Source: Zoogloea sp. (GTDB taxonomy: Bacteria > Pseudomonadota > Gammaproteobacteria > Burkholderiales > Rhodocyclaceae). Taken from it: a stretch of DNA of 64,000 nt. Location of the stretch: assembly GCF_017302315.1 (NCBI RefSeq), contig NZ_JAFLDT010000007.1:1-64000 (forward strand), read 5' to 3'. Positions 62,900-64,000 of this stretch are shown here, one piece after another. The notes below the pieces were generated by a model, which saw only the letters and a program-made list of their open reading frames with translations, searched no databases and had not been told where the DNA came from. A program made the position numbers and the translations under genes. Each line of letters begins with the position of its first letter. Position 1 is the stretch's first letter.

Positions 62900-64000
62900 T
62901 CAATGGTGTTTGAAAGCCTCGCTCAGGGCTGCCAGCTCGTGCTTCAGTTCGGCCAGGGCGGTGGACGCGTTGCCGAGCTTTCTTTCCCGGCCCATGCGCT
63001 CCAGTTGCTGGGCCTTGGCCTGGGCCCGTCCCGCGCAGAAGTTTGACACGGCGCCCTTAAGGGCGTGGGCGCTCCCGTAAAGGGCGTCGGCGTCACCGGC
63101 CTTCACTGCGGCCTCGACTTCGGCCAGCAGGCGCGGTTCGTCTTCGCTGTACATGACCATCAGTTGGGCCAGCAGGTCTTCGTCGTCACCGAGGTTGGAG
63201 AGTACCTGCTCCCGGTCGAAAATCGGACCGCTGGGCGGCGGCGACTCAGTTTGGGGCGCGGGCGCTGGATCATTGTGGCCGGCTTGCAGGATCAGGGCCT
63301 CGACAAGATCAGGTGCGTGCACGGGCTTGGAGAGGTATCCGTCCATGCCCGCCTGCAGGCAGCGCTCCCGGTCACCCTTCATGGCATGGGCGGTCATGGC
63401 AATGATAGGGGTGCGCGCCATGCCTGCTGACTCCCGTTGGCGAATCACAGTAGTGGCTTCGAAGCCGCCCATGATGGGCATTTGCACATCCATCAGGATG
63501 GCGTCGAAATGGGTTGCCGCATGGAGATCAAGGGCTTCCTGGCCATTGTTGGCGACCTCGACGTGATGCCCCAGCTTGGTCAGCAGGCGGATGGCCAGTG
63601 TCTGATTCACCACGTTATCCTCGGCGAGCAGCACGTGGAGCTGGCGGCGCTGCTCGCGTAAGGAGTGACGTGTGATCAGGGGGCGCTCATCGATGGGGTC
63701 TACCGACAAGAGTATGGCGTTAAGCAGATCGGAGGCTTCAACCGGCATGGGCAGGTAGGCGGCGATGCCCAGCTCGCGGCAGCGGGCGCCGTCGCCACGG
63801 CGACCCTCGACCGCCAGCATGATCACGCAGGGCTGCGGAAGGTTCGAGCTGGTGATTGTCTCCGCCAGGGAGAAACCCTCCGAGTCGGGTAGCTGGGTGC
63901 CAAGCACGACGACGCGATAGGGGAGATTGTTGCTGGCCGCCTGGGCAAGCTCGCGCAGGCAGGTGTTGGCGTCCGGCGCGTAGGTGGGGGCCATCCGCCA
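62900..64000 (-). CDS. Hybrid sensor kinase, C-terminal part: pseudo-receiver, receiver, HPt (5' end outside window)
   Basis: The frame is open through the right edge. In order: a degenerate receiver (VVVLGTQLPDSEGF has Gly where the phosphoacceptor Asp is expected, and AYLPMPV lacks the lysine); a complete receiver (LLAEDN, ILMDVQMPIMGGFEAT, MTAH, YLSKPV); and a C-terminal HPt domain with HALKGAVSNFCA carrying the phosphorylatable His. This is the tail of a large BarA/TorS-like phosphorelay kinase whose sensor and HK domains lie beyond 64000. The identity of its partner regulator is not visible. Confidence 0.9.
   Translation of the reverse strand, partial: WRMAPTYAPDANTCLRELAQAASNNLPYRVVVLGTQLPDSEGFSLAETITSSNLPQPCVIMLAVEGRRGDGARCRELGIAAYLPMPVEASDLLNAILLSVDPIDERPLITRHSLREQRRQLHVLLAEDNVVNQTLAIRLLTKLGHHVEVANNGQEALDLHAATHFDAILMDVQMPIMGGFEATTVIRQRESAGMARTPIIAMTAHAMKGDRERCLQAGMDGYLSKPVHAPDLVEALILQAGHNDPAPAPQTESPPPSGPIFDREQVLSNLGDDEDLLAQLMVMYSEDEPRLLAEVEAAVKAGDADALYGSAHALKGAVSNFCAGRAQAKAQQLERMGRERKLGNASTALAELKHELAALSEAFKHH

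Noticed and set aside
1-64000. CRISPR array, prophage, integrase or insertion sequence
   Set aside because: No regularly spaced direct repeats, transposase or phage genes were seen; the DUF1887-like gene has no CRISPR context here.

Overview
The window looks like chromosomal DNA of a high-GC betaproteobacterium, most likely of the order Rhodocyclales (Azospira/Dechloromonas/Thauera relatives). The evidence is high GC with G/C-ending codons, housekeeping blocks in an order familiar from that group (glnE divergent from yhdP-nit-tldD; miaB-phoH-ybeY-corC-lnt; glyQ-glyS-gmhB-plsC), and dispersed GGGCGACTTCAGTCGCCC-type repeats. The genus cannot be fixed from the sequence alone. I see no prophage, plasmid, CRISPR array or insertion sequence. 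About 55 protein genes and one tRNA are supported.

Layout. 1-351: 3' end of hisD. 352-1353: gene-free DNA with a ~690-bp imperfect palindrome and a REP doublet (REPIN). 1354-4517 (minus): an 87-aa protein, a zinc-ribbon/DUF1887-like nuclease and recQ, all on one strand. 4663-5607: MBL-fold hydrolase. 5608-6025: two REP doublets and a short tandem repeat. 6026-16457: glnE, and divergently yhdP, a nitrilase-family amidase, tldD, a PilJ-N repeat protein and a lipoprotein. 16608-21949: a radical SAM protein with a LexA-like box, then a short KdpD-type kinase, KdpE and the K+ transporter Kup. 22049-25802: DAHP synthase, an A+T-richer acyltransferase of possibly foreign origin, and fdhD. 25888-31814: ethanolamine catabolism (EutR-like regulator, permease, eutBC behind a sigma-54-type promoter and a strong hairpin, then an outer-membrane protein). 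32041-34624: a cold-shock/Excalibur protein, a BLUF photoreceptor and a PAS-GAF-GGDEF cyclase. 34842-43565: lactate utilisation (lldP, Dld-II, lutABC) facing an LldR-like GntR regulator between two near-identical operators. 43601-47866: LRR-kinase, a small amber-interrupted gene, a hemerythrin-like protein and a two-component pair. 48018-48094: tRNA-Met. 48144-53417: miaB to lnt. 53473-57046: TerB-like protein, TrpB2 and a chemoreceptor. 57286-62715: glyQ to gloA. 62900-64000: 3' part of a hybrid kinase (pseudo-receiver, receiver, HPt).

How the genes work together. Two compact catabolic modules stand out. The lactate module imports lactate (LldP) and oxidises the D-isomer (Dld-II) and the L-isomer (LutABC) to pyruvate. 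The ethanolamine module imports ethanolamine and splits it to acetaldehyde and ammonia with the B12 enzyme EutBC, without microcompartment genes. Signalling genes are abundant: three two-component systems, a chemoreceptor, a BLUF protein, a diguanylate cyclase and an LRR-kinase. The least ordinary items are the nuclease gene directly upstream of recQ, the KdpD with an altered ATP-binding G1 box beside kup, the hairpin at the eutB promoter, the amber-split small gene, the membrane-anchored cold-shock/Excalibur fusion, and the REPIN family.
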